Origin: Fimbriimonadaceae bacterium
Lineage (GTDB): Bacteria > Armatimonadota > Fimbriimonadia > Fimbriimonadales > Fimbriimonadaceae
Length of the DNA stretch: 64,000 nucleotides
Direction of reading: 5' to 3'
Assembly (NCBI GenBank): GCA_019187105.1
Contig: JABAQM010000001.1
Span: 1,364,001-1,428,000, forward strand
The notes under the pieces were generated by a model, which saw only the letters and a list, made by a program, of their open reading frames with translations, searched no databases and was not told the origin of the DNA. Below are positions 45,458 to 54,957 of this stretch, one piece after another. The translations under genes were made by a program, and so were the position numbers. Within the stretch, counting starts at the first letter, position 1; each line of letters opens with the position of its first letter.

Positions 45458-46302
45458 CAGCTTCCGGCAAAGTCCAGAGCGACGTCAAAGGAGGGGGCGG
45501 AGTGAGTCAGGGCGCCAACGCTGATGACGTCGACCCCGGTCTCGGCGTACTCCCTCACGTTCTCAAGCCGAATTCCGCCGCTCGCTTCGAGAACCACCCT
45601 CCCGGCCGCCTCGGCAACCGCCACGCGACAATCTGCGGGCGCAAAGTTATCAAGCATGACGACATCGGCTCCGGCCAGGATGGCATCTTGCAGTTGATCG
45701 ACGCGGGTGATCTCGACCTCCACCTTCACGAGATGTCCGGCAGCCGCTTTTGCTCGGCGGACCGCTTCGCCGACTCCACCGCACGCAGCAACGTGGTTGT
45801 CTTTGATGAGTACCGCGTCGAACAGACCCATCCGGTGGTTGATTCCGCCTCCGCACCGGACCGCATATTTTTCGGCCATTCGCAAGCTGGGGCTCGTTTT
45901 CCGCGTGTCGGTGATCCGGACTTGTGTTCCCGCGACCGCATCGACGAAGCGCGACGTCAAGGTTGCGATTCCACTCAGGCGACCCAAGAAGTTGAGGGCC
46001 ACGCGCTCCGCAGAGACGATCCCCCTTGCCAAACCGGACACGCTGGCGATCTTCGTTCCCGGCTCCACGACCTCACCGTCTTGCACCGTGATGACGATAT
46101 TGGAAACGCACCTCTGTGCCATCGCGGAGACGAGAAAAGGAATTCCACACAGCACGCCCCGTTCCTTGCCAACGATGGTGGCTTTCCAGTTCAGGTCAGC
46201 CGGAATCGTGGCTTCGCCGGTCAGGTCGCCCCGAGAGCCCAAGTCCTCTTCGAGCGCTGCTCGAACCAGGTTCTCGACCAATAAGGGATCGAGCCCGTTC
46301 AT
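45457..46302 (-). CDS. nadC: Nicotinate-nucleotide pyrophosphorylase (carboxylating)
   Basis: 281 residues. NadC text: LVRAALEEDLGSRGDLTGEATIP, VALNFLGRLSGIATLTSRFVDAV, RITDTRKTSPSLR, HRMGLFDAVLIKDNH, VEVEITRVDQLQDAI, and the C-terminal LEASGGIRLENVREYAETGVDVISVGALTHS. It turns quinolinate and PRPP into nicotinate mononucleotide, the last step of this pathway part. It overlaps nadB by 4 bases and the hydrolase by one. Confidence 0.96.
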   Translation of the reverse strand: MNGLDPLLVENLVRAALEEDLGSRGDLTGEATIPADLNWKATIVGKERGVLCGIPFLVSAMAQRCVSNIVITVQDGEVVEPGTKIASVSGLARGIVSAERVALNFLGRLSGIATLTSRFVDAVAGTQVRITDTRKTSPSLRMAEKYAVRCGGGINHRMGLFDAVLIKDNHVAACGGVGEAVRRAKAAAGHLVKVEVEITRVDQLQDAILAGADVVMLDNFAPADCRVAVAEAAGRVVLEASGGIRLENVREYAETGVDVISVGALTHSAPSFDVALDFAGS

Positions 46303-47894
46303 ACTGCTGCCTCCGAACGATCAGCTTCCATACCGACCCAGGGTTTACCTTCGGCCCATACCACCAGCGAGTGGTGCCTGAACGCAGGACTGGGCTCTGG
46401 AAAATCGGACCGAAAATGGGCCCCGCGGCTTTCCTTACGGGCCGCCGCGCACGCAGTCATGAGTTTGGCGAGCAGCCAGCGAACGTGCTCCTCGTACCCA
46501 TCGCCCGCGGGCGACTCTCCCAGAAACGCTTCGGCGACGGCACAGCCGTCCTCGTTTCGAACTAGGCCGAGGAAGTCCCACATCGTCTGCCGATAGGCCA
46601 GCCGCCGCTCTTCGCTTATCGTCGTCCCGATCCGTTTATGAATCCCGGCCGCAGGCAGGGCGGAGAACCCGACGTCCCCCTCGTCTCTGGTGACCGCTAT
46701 GACGCTCCTCGCAACATGTCCGCCAAACACGACCGCCTCCAAGAGGGAATTGCTCGCCAGACGGTTCGCGCCGTGGACGCCGGTTGAACTAACTTCCCCA
46801 CATGCCCACAACCCTGGGATGCTTGTCCTTCCCTCGAGATCCACGTCGATCCCACCCATGTGGAAGTGAGCTGCAGGAACGACGGGGATCATCGACTGGG
46901 AAGGATCCACACCGGCATCCCGGCAAAGCTCCAAGACGGTTGGGAACGATTCCGAGCGGGTGCGAAACACGTTGCGCGCGTCCAAGAACACGCGCCGCCC
47001 GGCATCCAGCTCCGACCAGACGCCTCGCGCCACCACGTCTCTCGGGGCGAGGTCGCCGAGTTCATGCCGGGCCAGCATGAATCGCTCACCGACGTCATTT
47101 ACTAGCTCCGCTCCGGCACCTCTGATCGCTTCGGTTACCAGAGGCAAGGGATCCTGAGCCGTATGAAGTGCAGTCGGGTGGAACTGCACAAACTCCATGT
47201 CCGACAGCCTTGCGCCGGCCCTGGCCGCCATTGCTAGCCCGTCTCCAGTGGCTTCCGGAGGATTGGTGGTGTACCGATAGAGCTGGCCGATTCCACCGGT
47301 TGCGACAACGATCCGTGAACACCGGTACAAGCGAGATTGACCCTCGCCGAACGCGAGCAGCCCGGCCACGGCGCCGTGGGCATCGAGAACGAGTTCGCAC
47401 GCAACGGTATTTTCGTGAACGGTGATGCGATCATCTTCCCGGACGGCTTCGGCGAGAGCGCGCATAAGCTCGGCGCCGGTCGCATCCTGATTCGCATGCA
47501 ATACCCTGGCCTGTTTATGAGCAGCCTCTCGGGACAGTTGGAATCGGCCCTTCTCATCGACATCGAAACGCATGCCGATCCGCGAGAGCAGTTCCACGGC
47601 CGCCTTCGCGTTCCTGGTGAGCACGCGGGTCACGTCGGGATCACTGATCCCCGCGCCCGCCGCAAGGGTGTCTTCTGCATGTTGCCTAGGAGAGTCATCC
47701 CGACCGATCGCCGCGGCAATGCCACCTTGAGCCCAAAGCGAATTCGCCCCCCGATCCAAAGTGGCCTTGGTGACCACCGTCACCCCTGCCTCCGCCGCGC
47801 TAAGGGCGGTTACCAGCCCCGCCGCTCCCGCACCGATGACGAGCACCTCTGAATGAAGGATTTCGTCGACATCGGATTCCAGAACTGGGTGCAT
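46299..47894 (-). CDS. nadB: L-aspartate oxidase
   Basis: 531 residues. FAD dinucleotide-binding site VLVIGAGAAGLVTALSAAEAG, the succinate-dehydrogenase-like core GGIAAAIGRDDSPRQHAEDTLAAG, HANQDATGAELMRAL, FVQFHPTALH, VVPAAHFHMGGIDVDLEGRTSIPGLWACGE, and TGVHGANRLASNSLLEAVVFG. It oxidises L-aspartate to iminosuccinate, using O2 or fumarate. Start at 47894, one base shared with the nadA stop. Middle gene of the nadA-nadB-nadC operon. Confidence 0.96.
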   Translation of the reverse strand: MHPVLESDVDEILHSEVLVIGAGAAGLVTALSAAEAGVTVVTKATLDRGANSLWAQGGIAAAIGRDDSPRQHAEDTLAAGAGISDPDVTRVLTRNAKAAVELLSRIGMRFDVDEKGRFQLSREAAHKQARVLHANQDATGAELMRALAEAVREDDRITVHENTVACELVLDAHGAVAGLLAFGEGQSRLYRCSRIVVATGGIGQLYRYTTNPPEATGDGLAMAARAGARLSDMEFVQFHPTALHTAQDPLPLVTEAIRGAGAELVNDVGERFMLARHELGDLAPRDVVARGVWSELDAGRRVFLDARNVFRTRSESFPTVLELCRDAGVDPSQSMIPVVPAAHFHMGGIDVDLEGRTSIPGLWACGEVSSTGVHGANRLASNSLLEAVVFGGHVARSVIAVTRDEGDVGFSALPAAGIHKRIGTTISEERRLAYRQTMWDFLGLVRNEDGCAVAEAFLGESPAGDGYEEHVRWLLAKLMTACAAARKESRGAHFRSDFPEPSPAFRHHSLVVWAEGKPWVGMEADRSEAAV

Positions 47895-48880
47895 CAGCCG
47901 GCCTTATTGAGGCGAACGGCCAGCATCGCTTCGATGGCAGCCTTGGCTCGAATACGGATGTCTTCGGGCACAGTGATTTCGTACTGCTCCTTTTCCAGGC
48001 TCTCGACAATATTGGACAGCGTAATCCGCCGCATATGGGGGCATAGATTGCAGGGCCGCACGAAATCCACGTCGGGATACATCTGGGTCACATTCGAGCT
48101 CATGCTGCATTCCGTGATGAGCGCTATCTGCGATTTTCGGCTCTCGCCGATATGCTTGACCATCCCGCTCGTCGATCCAACAAAGTCGGCTTCGTCCAGA
48201 ACGTCGGGCGGACATTCGGGATGGGCCATCACATGCAGCCCCGGATACTGGGTCCGCAGCGCGAGAATGTCCTGGCGGGTGAAGCGCTCGTGCACCTCGC
48301 AGGCGCCATCCCACGAGACAATCTCCACCTTCGTGTTCTTTGCCACCCATTTCGCCAGGTAGCGGTCGGGAATGAAAATGACCTTGGGTACGCCGAGGGA
48401 TTCAACGACCTCGACCGCGTTGGAGCTGGTGCAGCAAATGTCGCTTTCGGCCTTGACGTCCGCATTCGTGTTGACATAGGTGACGACCGGGAGGCCGGGA
48501 TGCTGCTCCCGGAGCCGACGAACATCCTCACCGGTAATGCTCTCTGCTAAGGAGCATCCGGCCCGCAGGTCGGGTATCAAGACCTTCCGATCGGGATTCA
48601 GGATTTTGCTGGTATCGGCCATGAACTTGACGCCGGCCTGGACAATAATCGCTGCGTCCACTTGTGTGGCCATCCGCGCGAGCTGCAGCGAATCACCCAC
48701 GAAGTCCGCCACCGTGAAGTAAATTTCGGGCGCCTGGTAGGTGTGGGCAAGGATGACGGCATTCTTCTGCTGCTTGAGTTCAAGAATCCGCTCGACCTGG
48801 AGGGCGATCGCCGGCCATTCCACCGGTGGCACCACCTTTGCCACTTTATCGTACAGTTCGGGAAGCGGCAAGGCGGCCAT
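47894..48880 (-). CDS. nadA: Quinolinate synthase A
   Basis: 328 residues, close to the bacterial NadA length. Motifs: ILAHTYQAPEIYFTVADFVGDSLQLAR, IIVQAGVKFMADTSKIL, LIPDLRAGCSLAES, VVTYVNTNADVKAESDICCTSSN, VMAHPECPPDV, and CNLCPHMRRI near the end. Three Cys that bind the [4Fe-4S] cluster are present (in AGCSLA, ICCTSSN and PCNLCP). It condenses iminosuccinate with dihydroxyacetone phosphate. It starts 9 bases after nuoD. Confidence 0.96.
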   Translation of the reverse strand: MAALPLPELYDKVAKVVPPVEWPAIALQVERILELKQQKNAVILAHTYQAPEIYFTVADFVGDSLQLARMATQVDAAIIVQAGVKFMADTSKILNPDRKVLIPDLRAGCSLAESITGEDVRRLREQHPGLPVVTYVNTNADVKAESDICCTSSNAVEVVESLGVPKVIFIPDRYLAKWVAKNTKVEIVSWDGACEVHERFTRQDILALRTQYPGLHVMAHPECPPDVLDEADFVGSTSGMVKHIGESRKSQIALITECSMSSNVTQMYPDVDFVRPCNLCPHMRRITLSNIVESLEKEQYEITVPEDIRIRAKAAIEAMLAVRLNKAG

Positions 48881-48889
48881 GGCTTCGTT

Positions 48890-50104
48890 TTAGCGGTCGA
48901 TTTCGCCGAGAACGATGTCGATCGAGCCGATGATGGCAATGACGTCGGCGATCAGCCGTCCTATCGCCAAAACTTCGAGCGACTTCAAATTCATAAACGA
49001 CGACGGACGCTCGTGCCAGCGGTACGGCCGATTCGAGCCGTCGCTGACGATGTAGAAGCCGAGTTCGCCCTTCGAACCCTCGATCCCCGCATAGGCCTCG
49101 CCGACCGGAGGGTGAAATCCTTCGGTGTAGAGCTTGAAGTGATGGATCAGGGATTCCATCGAAGTGTCGAGCTCGTGCCTGGGCGGCGGAGCGATTTTTC
49201 GATCAGACGTGTTGTACGGCCCTTCCGGCAAGCCGTCGATCGCCTGGTGGATGATCTTCACGCTTTCCTTCATCTCAGCAAGGCGAACGAGGAAGCGGTC
49301 GTAGACGTCGCCTTCCTTGCCGACCGGGATGAGGAAATCGAATTCGTCGTAGCTGCAATACGGGTTGGATTTCCGCAGGTCCCAAGCCACACCGCTCGCG
49401 CGGGCGATCGGTCCCGAACAGCCGAGCTCCAAGGCCTGCTCTCCGGTCAGCACGCCGACGCCTTGCGTCCGCTCCATCCAGATCGGATTCTCCACCAGCA
49501 TGTTCTCGACAACGTCGAGTTCCTTGGGGAAGCCCTCCAGGAACTTGCGGAGCTTGACCTCGAAGCCGAGTGGCATATCGCCTCTCAGGCCACCGGGGAC
49601 GATCCAGGACGGCATCATCCGAACCCCGGAGAACATCTCGAACAGGTCGAGGATGAGCTCCCGCTGTTGCATGATGTAGAAGAAGGGCGTCATCGCGCCG
49701 AGGTCCAGCGCATGGGTGCCGAGCCAGACGCAGTGGCTCGCGACGCGGCTGAGCTCGGCCAGCATCACCCGCAGATACTGCCCACGGCGGGGAATCTCGC
49801 ACCCGAGCAGCTTTTCGACCGCCAGCGCGTGGGCAAGGTTGTTGCCGTTCGCATTGAGGTAATCCATGCGGTCGGTCATGACCACGCACTTGTGGTACTG
49901 CTGAAACTCGGCTTCCTTCTCCATGCCGGTATGCAGATAGCCGATCTGGCATTTGCACTGGATGATCGTCTCGCCCTCGAGCTCGCACACGACCCGAAGG
50001 ACGCCGTGGGTGCTGGGGTGCTGCGGCCCCATATTGACGATCATCGTGTTCTCGCCGGTCCGTTCAAAGACGGTTTCGGTCGATGGCATGAAGGTTTGGC
50101 TCAC
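48890..50104 (-). CDS. nuoD: NADH-quinone oxidoreductase subunit D
   Basis: 404 residues, starting GTG at 50104. NuoD signatures: NMGPQHPSTHGVLR, GYLHTGMEKEAE, DRMDYLNANGNNLAHALAVEKLLG, ASHCVWLGTHALDLGA, GGLRGDMP, and the closing IADVIAIIGSIDIVLGEIDR. It is the 49-kDa-type subunit at the quinone site of complex I. No other nuo gene is in this window; it lies directly ahead of nadA, so the complex I genes are scattered here or the rest of the locus is elsewhere. Confidence 0.96.
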   Translation of the reverse strand: MSQTFMPSTETVFERTGENTMIVNMGPQHPSTHGVLRVVCELEGETIIQCKCQIGYLHTGMEKEAEFQQYHKCVVMTDRMDYLNANGNNLAHALAVEKLLGCEIPRRGQYLRVMLAELSRVASHCVWLGTHALDLGAMTPFFYIMQQRELILDLFEMFSGVRMMPSWIVPGGLRGDMPLGFEVKLRKFLEGFPKELDVVENMLVENPIWMERTQGVGVLTGEQALELGCSGPIARASGVAWDLRKSNPYCSYDEFDFLIPVGKEGDVYDRFLVRLAEMKESVKIIHQAIDGLPEGPYNTSDRKIAPPPRHELDTSMESLIHHFKLYTEGFHPPVGEAYAGIEGSKGELGFYIVSDGSNRPYRWHERPSSFMNLKSLEVLAIGRLIADVIAIIGSIDIVLGEIDR

Positions 50105-50274
50105 GGCTTACTTCAAGATACCGCTTCGAAGTGGTTCCGGTTCGAGACTCAACTGAAGTACGAAGGACGTTGACGCTGGCGCAGAAGACTAGCTGTCCGA
50201 GGAAACAGAGTGGATACGACCTTACTCCGTGCGAAGGAGCGCAAGCCTGGAAAATGCGCCAGGTAGTCCGAGGG

Positions 50275-51486
50275 TCACCTTTTCCGCCGATCTTCAAGTC
50301 GGATGGCGCGGGGAGTAAGGTTGTCAGCGATAACCGCACCGGAAACCTCAGCGGCCAAGCGCACATGTGACTTGTCTTCCCGAAATTCGCAGCCCCGAAC
50401 GATCAGCTTGCCGCCGAGGGCCTCAATGGCCGGCTTGCCCTTGCCGGACCGGTCCCATTGGACGAATGTGCAGTCGCTGAAACCAACGGTTCCGGTGCCT
50501 TCCACGCGCGCGATCTGCTCGCAGGGCCCCCAGAAGGCGCAATTGCTGAACCGAACGGATCCGGCATGAGAAGCCGCTGCCCGCACCATGACCGGATCCG
50601 GCCCCTCGAAGCTCACGAACTCCCCGTTGGTGATCAACAGACCATAGGGTGCAGACTGGTCCACTTGCACCGCCGTTTGGCAAAGATCCGCGCCGATGCC
50701 CAAGAAGTTCCCGTTGCAGACGCCCGCCTTGGTTTCGATAAAGCGGTATCCGATTCCATAACCGAAACAGAACGTGTTGGTCACGTACTGCCAATCGGTT
50801 CGTCCAAACACGAACCCTTCACCGTGAGTTTTCTGCCACGCGAAGAGTTTGGGCGACATGCTCCACCAAGGGTTCCAGTGGACGTTTTCGATTCTCCCGA
50901 TATCGGTCACGCCATCGACATACACGCCGAGTCGCAGGGGTTGCCCCTGCACGTTGCGGACCAGGTGCCGGTGCGCCCCGACCAAGTCGATCGCCCGGTA
51001 AGGATTCAGCAGTTCCACATCGGTAACCGCGGCATTGTTGCCCTTTAGGGACAGGGTGAAGGGATAAGGGACCGGAACGTCATCTCGTTTCTGGTCCGGA
51101 TACGAAATCACGACGCCCTTCAGTGTGGCGTTTCCGCTTATCGTCATGAACGCTTCGCTGCTCTCTTTTCCTCTATCGCCGACGACGAGGAACGTCGTGC
51201 CATCGTCGGTGGGCTTGGCCTCGCTAGCGTCTCTCAAGCCGGCGTGGCTGGGAACGCTTTCCCAGACCCCCTTGAGCGTGACTCCGCGGGGAACCCGAAG
51301 CCGACCTTCGAACCGGTAGTTGCCCCTTGGAGCGAAAACCACCTGGCTGCTCTGCGCAGCGGCATCAAGGGCGCGCTGAAAGGCGACGGTGTTATCGGTC
51401 GCACCGTCGCCCTTCGCGCCAAAGTCGAGGACACTAATCTGATTCAGAAAAATGGCGAGCGAGAGGATGGCGGACATGGCGTCCAA
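50275..51486 (-). CDS. Secreted right-handed beta-helix protein (pectate-lyase-3-like)
   Basis: 403 residues. Signal-type N-terminus (MDAMSAILSLAIFLNQ). The domain opens ISVLDFGAKGDGATDNTVAFQRALDAAAQSSQVVFAPRGNYRF, the standard entry of pectate_lyase_3 / glycoside hydrolase 28-related beta helices. The coils continue with repeats like LLITNGEFVSFEG, VRFSNCAFWGPC, VGFSDCTFVQWD and LIVRGCEFREDKS. Acidic catalytic residues cannot be pinned down, so it may be an inactive or sugar-binding helix. Alone; a 115-base gap separates it from fabH. Confidence 0.82.
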   Translation of the reverse strand: MDAMSAILSLAIFLNQISVLDFGAKGDGATDNTVAFQRALDAAAQSSQVVFAPRGNYRFEGRLRVPRGVTLKGVWESVPSHAGLRDASEAKPTDDGTTFLVVGDRGKESSEAFMTISGNATLKGVVISYPDQKRDDVPVPYPFTLSLKGNNAAVTDVELLNPYRAIDLVGAHRHLVRNVQGQPLRLGVYVDGVTDIGRIENVHWNPWWSMSPKLFAWQKTHGEGFVFGRTDWQYVTNTFCFGYGIGYRFIETKAGVCNGNFLGIGADLCQTAVQVDQSAPYGLLITNGEFVSFEGPDPVMVRAAASHAGSVRFSNCAFWGPCEQIARVEGTGTVGFSDCTFVQWDRSGKGKPAIEALGGKLIVRGCEFREDKSHVRLAAEVSGAVIADNLTPRAIRLEDRRKR

Positions 51487-51601
51487 ACAGCTTAACCCTG
51501 TGGCGTCAGCTTCGTGGGAAAGTGGACGCCGCGATTCGCGGGGCGACCCTCGCGTGGAGTTTCAACAGTTTGTGAATGGCGGGCCCAGGCCGCCCCACGT
51601 T

Positions 51602-52588
51602 CTACCAGCGGATGAGGTTTGCGCCCCAGACAAGGCCGGCGCCGAAGCCCACCGTCATCACCGTCATACCCTTTCGCAACCGCCCCTCCTTCTCCGCCTC
51701 ATAGAGACCGATGGGTATCGAGCCGCCGCTCGTGTTGCCGTACTTCTGCACGTTGATCATCACCTTCTCCGGCGGCAAGTGCAGGCGGTGGGCGGCGGAT
51801 TCGATAATGCGCAGGTTGGCCTGATGGGGAACAAAGAGGTCGATCTGGGACGCTTCCATGCCGAGCCGGTCGAGGAGCTTGCAGCAGGCATCCCCCATCG
51901 ACGTCACGGCGAAACGGTAGACCTCCGCCCCGGCCATGAAGATCTTCGTGTAGGCATCAGGCGGGTTGGTCGGCGCGCCAAACGGATACTTGGAGCCGCC
52001 AATGTCGATCCGAATATGCTTTCCGCCGGAACCGTCCGCAAGCATGACCGTGCCGAGCACGCCTCTGTCAGTATTGGATTCGCCCCGCACCACCACCGCG
52101 CCGGCGCCGTCGCCGAACAGGACGCAGGTCGAGCGGTCGGACCAGTCCATGAATTTTGTGAGGGAGTCCGCGCCGATCACCAGGGCGGTCTTGATTTGGC
52201 CCGACTCGATCATCGCCGTGGCCACGCTCAGAGAATAGATAAACCCCGCGCAGGCGGCGCCGATGTCCATCGCGCCTGCATAGCGGGCGCCGATCGCATC
52301 CTGGATGATGCAGCTGGTGCTCGGAAACGGCATGTCGCCGGTCACCGTGCCGCAAACGACCATGTCGAGTTCTTCAGCCGGGATTCCGGAACGCGAAAGG
52401 GCTTCGCGCGATGCCGCCAGGGCAAGGCTGCTGGTCGTGTCGTTCTCGCCGGACACTCTGCGCTCGACGATGCCCGTTCGCTGGACGATCCAGTCGTGAC
52501 TGGTCGCCACGACCTTCTCCAGATCGTAGTTGGTGACGACCCGCTCCGGCACCGACATTCCGATGCCTTGGATGACGGCGCGCGTCAC
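51602..52588 (-). CDS. fabH: Beta-ketoacyl-ACP synthase III
   Basis: 328 residues from GTG at 52588, which overlaps the plsX stop as GTGA; the frame open from 52705 lies within plsX. Thiolase-fold KAS III with catalytic Cys in IGAACAGF, His in FVPHQANLR and Asn in KYGNTSGGS. Other text: GIGMSVPERVVTNYDLEK, QRTGIVERRV, FGDGAGAVVV. It starts fatty-acid elongation from acetyl-CoA and malonyl-ACP. Gene order yceD-plsX-fabH is a classic lipid cluster. Confidence 0.96.
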   Translation of the reverse strand: MTRAVIQGIGMSVPERVVTNYDLEKVVATSHDWIVQRTGIVERRVSGENDTTSSLALAASREALSRSGIPAEELDMVVCGTVTGDMPFPSTSCIIQDAIGARYAGAMDIGAACAGFIYSLSVATAMIESGQIKTALVIGADSLTKFMDWSDRSTCVLFGDGAGAVVVRGESNTDRGVLGTVMLADGSGGKHIRIDIGGSKYPFGAPTNPPDAYTKIFMAGAEVYRFAVTSMGDACCKLLDRLGMEASQIDLFVPHQANLRIIESAAHRLHLPPEKVMINVQKYGNTSGGSIPIGLYEAEKEGRLRKGMTVMTVGFGAGLVWGANLIRW

Positions 52589-53565
52589 GGCTGAGAAAAC
52601 GTCTCCCGAATGGTCTCGACGAGGCGACTGTCCATGGCGGTCTGGGCGACGAGCAGCGCGTTCATGATGGCGCGCGCATTGCTTCGCCCATGGCAGATGA
52701 TACACAGTCCGTTAAGACCAAGGAGCGGAGAGCCGCCATATTCAGCGTAGTCGAGCTTCTTTCGCAGGGGGCCGAATACTTTCGGGAGCATTAGATACGG
52801 CAGTTGGGCCAGCTTGGAGGTCGGAATCTGCTCCTTAACGGACTGCATGATGAACTCGGCGACACCTTCACAAGTTTTCAGCACGATGTTGCCGACAAAG
52901 GCATCGCAGACGATCACGTCGCATTCATTGCGGAACAGGTCCTTGCCCTCGATGTTGCCGCTGAACCAGTCGAATCGAGATAGCAGCTGGTGCGCTTGCT
53001 TGGCAAACGCGTTTCCCTTGCCCTCTTCTTCGCCGATGTTCAGCAGGTGGACTTTCGGACAGTCGCGCTTCAGCACCTTTTGCGCGTAGGCGCGTCCCAT
53101 CAGGCCGAACTCCACGAGGTGCTCGGGCTCGACGTCTGGACTTGCGCCGGCATCCAGCAGCAGGAAGCCGCCGAACTTGTTCGGAATGATGCTGGCAATT
53201 GCGGGCCGGTGCACGCCGGGTATCTGACGCCATCGCAAAAGCGATCCCGCCGTGGCCGCACCCGTGTTGCCGGCCGAGACGACTGCCCCCGCATGGCCTT
53301 CGGCGACCAGATCGATGGCCACCACCAGCGAGGCGTCCTTCTTCTTTCGGATCGCGTCGATCGGCTTTTCGGCCATTTCGATAACCTGGGAAGCCGGATG
53401 GATGACGATGTTATGCGGAACCGGGGTCGGCAGGAAGGGCTGGATCCTCGTGGGCTCCCCAACCAGGGCAATCGTGTGCTTAACGCTTGGCGCCGCCATG
53501 ACCGCCCCGGCGACGATTTCCTTGGGAGCCTGGTCGCCTCCCATGGCGTCGAGCGCGATCGTCAA
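52585..53565 (-). CDS. plsX: Phosphate acyltransferase PlsX
   Basis: 326 residues. Text of the family: TIALDAMGGDQAPKEIVAGAV, VSAGNTGAATAGSLL, RPAIASIIPN, LLDAGASPDVEPEHLVEFGLMG, LLNIGEEEGKGN, and DVIVCDAFVGNIVLKTCEG. It makes acyl-phosphate from acyl-ACP, feeding PlsY in phospholipid synthesis. It overlaps the yceD-like gene by 4 bases and fabH by 4. Confidence 0.97.
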   Translation of the reverse strand: MTIALDAMGGDQAPKEIVAGAVMAAPSVKHTIALVGEPTRIQPFLPTPVPHNIVIHPASQVIEMAEKPIDAIRKKKDASLVVAIDLVAEGHAGAVVSAGNTGAATAGSLLRWRQIPGVHRPAIASIIPNKFGGFLLLDAGASPDVEPEHLVEFGLMGRAYAQKVLKRDCPKVHLLNIGEEEGKGNAFAKQAHQLLSRFDWFSGNIEGKDLFRNECDVIVCDAFVGNIVLKTCEGVAEFIMQSVKEQIPTSKLAQLPYLMLPKVFGPLRKKLDYAEYGGSPLLGLNGLCIICHGRSNARAIMNALLVAQTAMDSRLVETIRETFSQP

Positions 53566-54095
53566 GGTTCGCCGTCCTCGCGTTTCAGAGGAATGTGCAG
53601 GCGCTGCGTTTCATGCGGGCCGCTACCCTCTTCGTGCGGCAGCCGTTTTGCCGCCTCCGGGCACGGCCCCTCCCAACCAAAGGTGCAGAGCGGTTGGATC
53701 GGCATGTTCAGCAGCAGACCTTGGCGAAGCAGGGCCTCCACCATGAGGCTATTGCCCTCGAAGAGCGGATAGTCTTCTTCGGGCACGACCCTGGCATAAT
53801 CGTCGCTCGCATAGGCGCTGGGTACCCCTTCCACCGGAAACTGCTCCTCCATCCGATACGAGACATCGTTCTCCAACGGTGCACCGCATCGGGCGCACTC
53901 CACCACGCATCGGGTTTGGAACTCGCCCTCGATAAGCAGCATGTTGCCGGTGCTGACGGCCTCCAAAAAGCCCGTCACCGGCGAAACGAGGTCGATCTCC
54001 GCCTCCTCCGGGAGCTCAGTTTCCAGATCGACGGCAATACGCTTACCCGGATGCTGAAGCGCCTCGCTCAGGTCGAGCAGGTCGTCCCGTTTCAT
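53562..54095 (-). CDS. YceD/DUF177-family protein
   Basis: 177 residues. YceD (DUF177) proteins affect 23S rRNA accumulation in some bacteria. The family signs are the central ECARCGAP motif (CxxC), the following acidic segment (YARVVPEEDYPLFEGNSLMVEALLRQGLLLNMPIQPLC) and the final Cys pair (PLC...PC). In most genomes rpmF (ribosomal protein L32) lies between this gene and plsX; here plsX follows with an ATGA overlap and no rpmF is seen. A TACACT word 10 bases ahead of the start may be its -10 box. Confidence 0.85.
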   Translation of the reverse strand: MKRDDLLDLSEALQHPGKRIAVDLETELPEEAEIDLVSPVTGFLEAVSTGNMLLIEGEFQTRCVVECARCGAPLENDVSYRMEEQFPVEGVPSAYASDDYARVVPEEDYPLFEGNSLMVEALLRQGLLLNMPIQPLCTFGWEGPCPEAAKRLPHEEGSGPHETQRLHIPLKREDGEP

Positions 54096-54146
54096 GGGTT
54101 GGCCGAGTGTACCTATCGGTTCAGCAGGTAAAAATGGAGCGAGGTG

Positions 54147-54827
54147 ATGATGAGGTCGATTGGTTTTGGATTGGCATTGGCGCTTACGGCGCTAAGTTTC
54201 GCACAGGACAAGGTGAAGCTCGAGCCGACGGCGAAGGCCGGAGAATCGGTCAAACAGGCGTTGGAAGTGGACTATGACTTTGGAGGCACGGTGGCGAAAC
54301 TCTCCTGCCGAATGCTGACCAAGTTCAAAAAGTCGACCGGCTCCAACGTCGACAAAACTATCGATTACGAGGACCTCAAGGTCGTCGCGGACGAGAACGA
54401 ACTGCCCCTCCAGGTCTCCCAGGTCGAGTTCTCGCTTGCCGCAAACGGAGAGCTCAAGGAGCTGACCGGAGGGGTCGAGGGCAACGACAATGCCCGCACC
54501 TATCTCCTCATCATGTTCATTGCTCCCGACAAGGAGCTCGCCGCAAACGAGAAATGGACGTTCGAGTCCAAGGGCAATGACAAGTCAGGGATACCGGGTT
54601 ACAAGTACGAAGCCACCTTTGTGGGGATGGAGAAGGTTGGCGCAGACGACGCCTACAAGTACACCACCAAGCTAGGCGAGTCAGGCGGAGGCTTTAGCGT
54701 CAAGGGAACCTACTGGGTGACCAAGGACGGCAAGGTCCTGAAAGCCGACAATGAATTCACGGCCCTGATGATCCCTGCCGCCGGCGCAGAGGCAAGCGGA
54801 AAAGTGCGATTGTCCCTCGTCAAGTGA
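54147..54827 (+). CDS. Secreted protein of unknown function
   Basis: 226 residues. Three start codons lie close together (GTG 54144, ATG 54147, ATG 54150); ATG at 54147 is chosen for its distance from GGAG. Signal peptide MMRSIGFGLALALTALSFAQ. The mature part is beta-rich with regular charged strands (KLEPTAKAGESVKQALEVDYDFGG; KWTFESKGNDKSG; GTYWVTKDGKVLKAD) and no motif I know. Base use fits its neighbours. It lies just ahead of the Dop/UBact group, in the same direction, but with a 130-base gap, so a link is uncertain. Confidence 0.7.
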   Translation: MMRSIGFGLALALTALSFAQDKVKLEPTAKAGESVKQALEVDYDFGGTVAKLSCRMLTKFKKSTGSNVDKTIDYEDLKVVADENELPLQVSQVEFSLAANGELKELTGGVEGNDNARTYLLIMFIAPDKELAANEKWTFESKGNDKSGIPGYKYEATFVGMEKVGADDAYKYTTKLGESGGGFSVKGTYWVTKDGKVLKADNEFTALMIPAAGAEASGKVRLSLVK

Positions 54828-54957
54828 GGTCTCAGGCAATTCGCCGATAACGTCGCGGGAGTCCAAACGTCGTAAGTTCGTACAAACGCGGCGGCTCCGT
54901 TCCAGCTATACTGGGCGAACGAACCGGGTGTCTGCTGCGGTCTTGCGTGAAGAGAAG

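Noticed and set aside
48662-50173. 503-residue plus-strand frame
   Set aside because: Antisense to nuoD and nadA; nuoD has unmistakable family motifs.
54876-54887. GTTCGTACAAAC as a LexA-type SOS box
   Set aside because: The half-sites are in reversed order relative to known LexA boxes, and only 10 of 12 bases are symmetrical.
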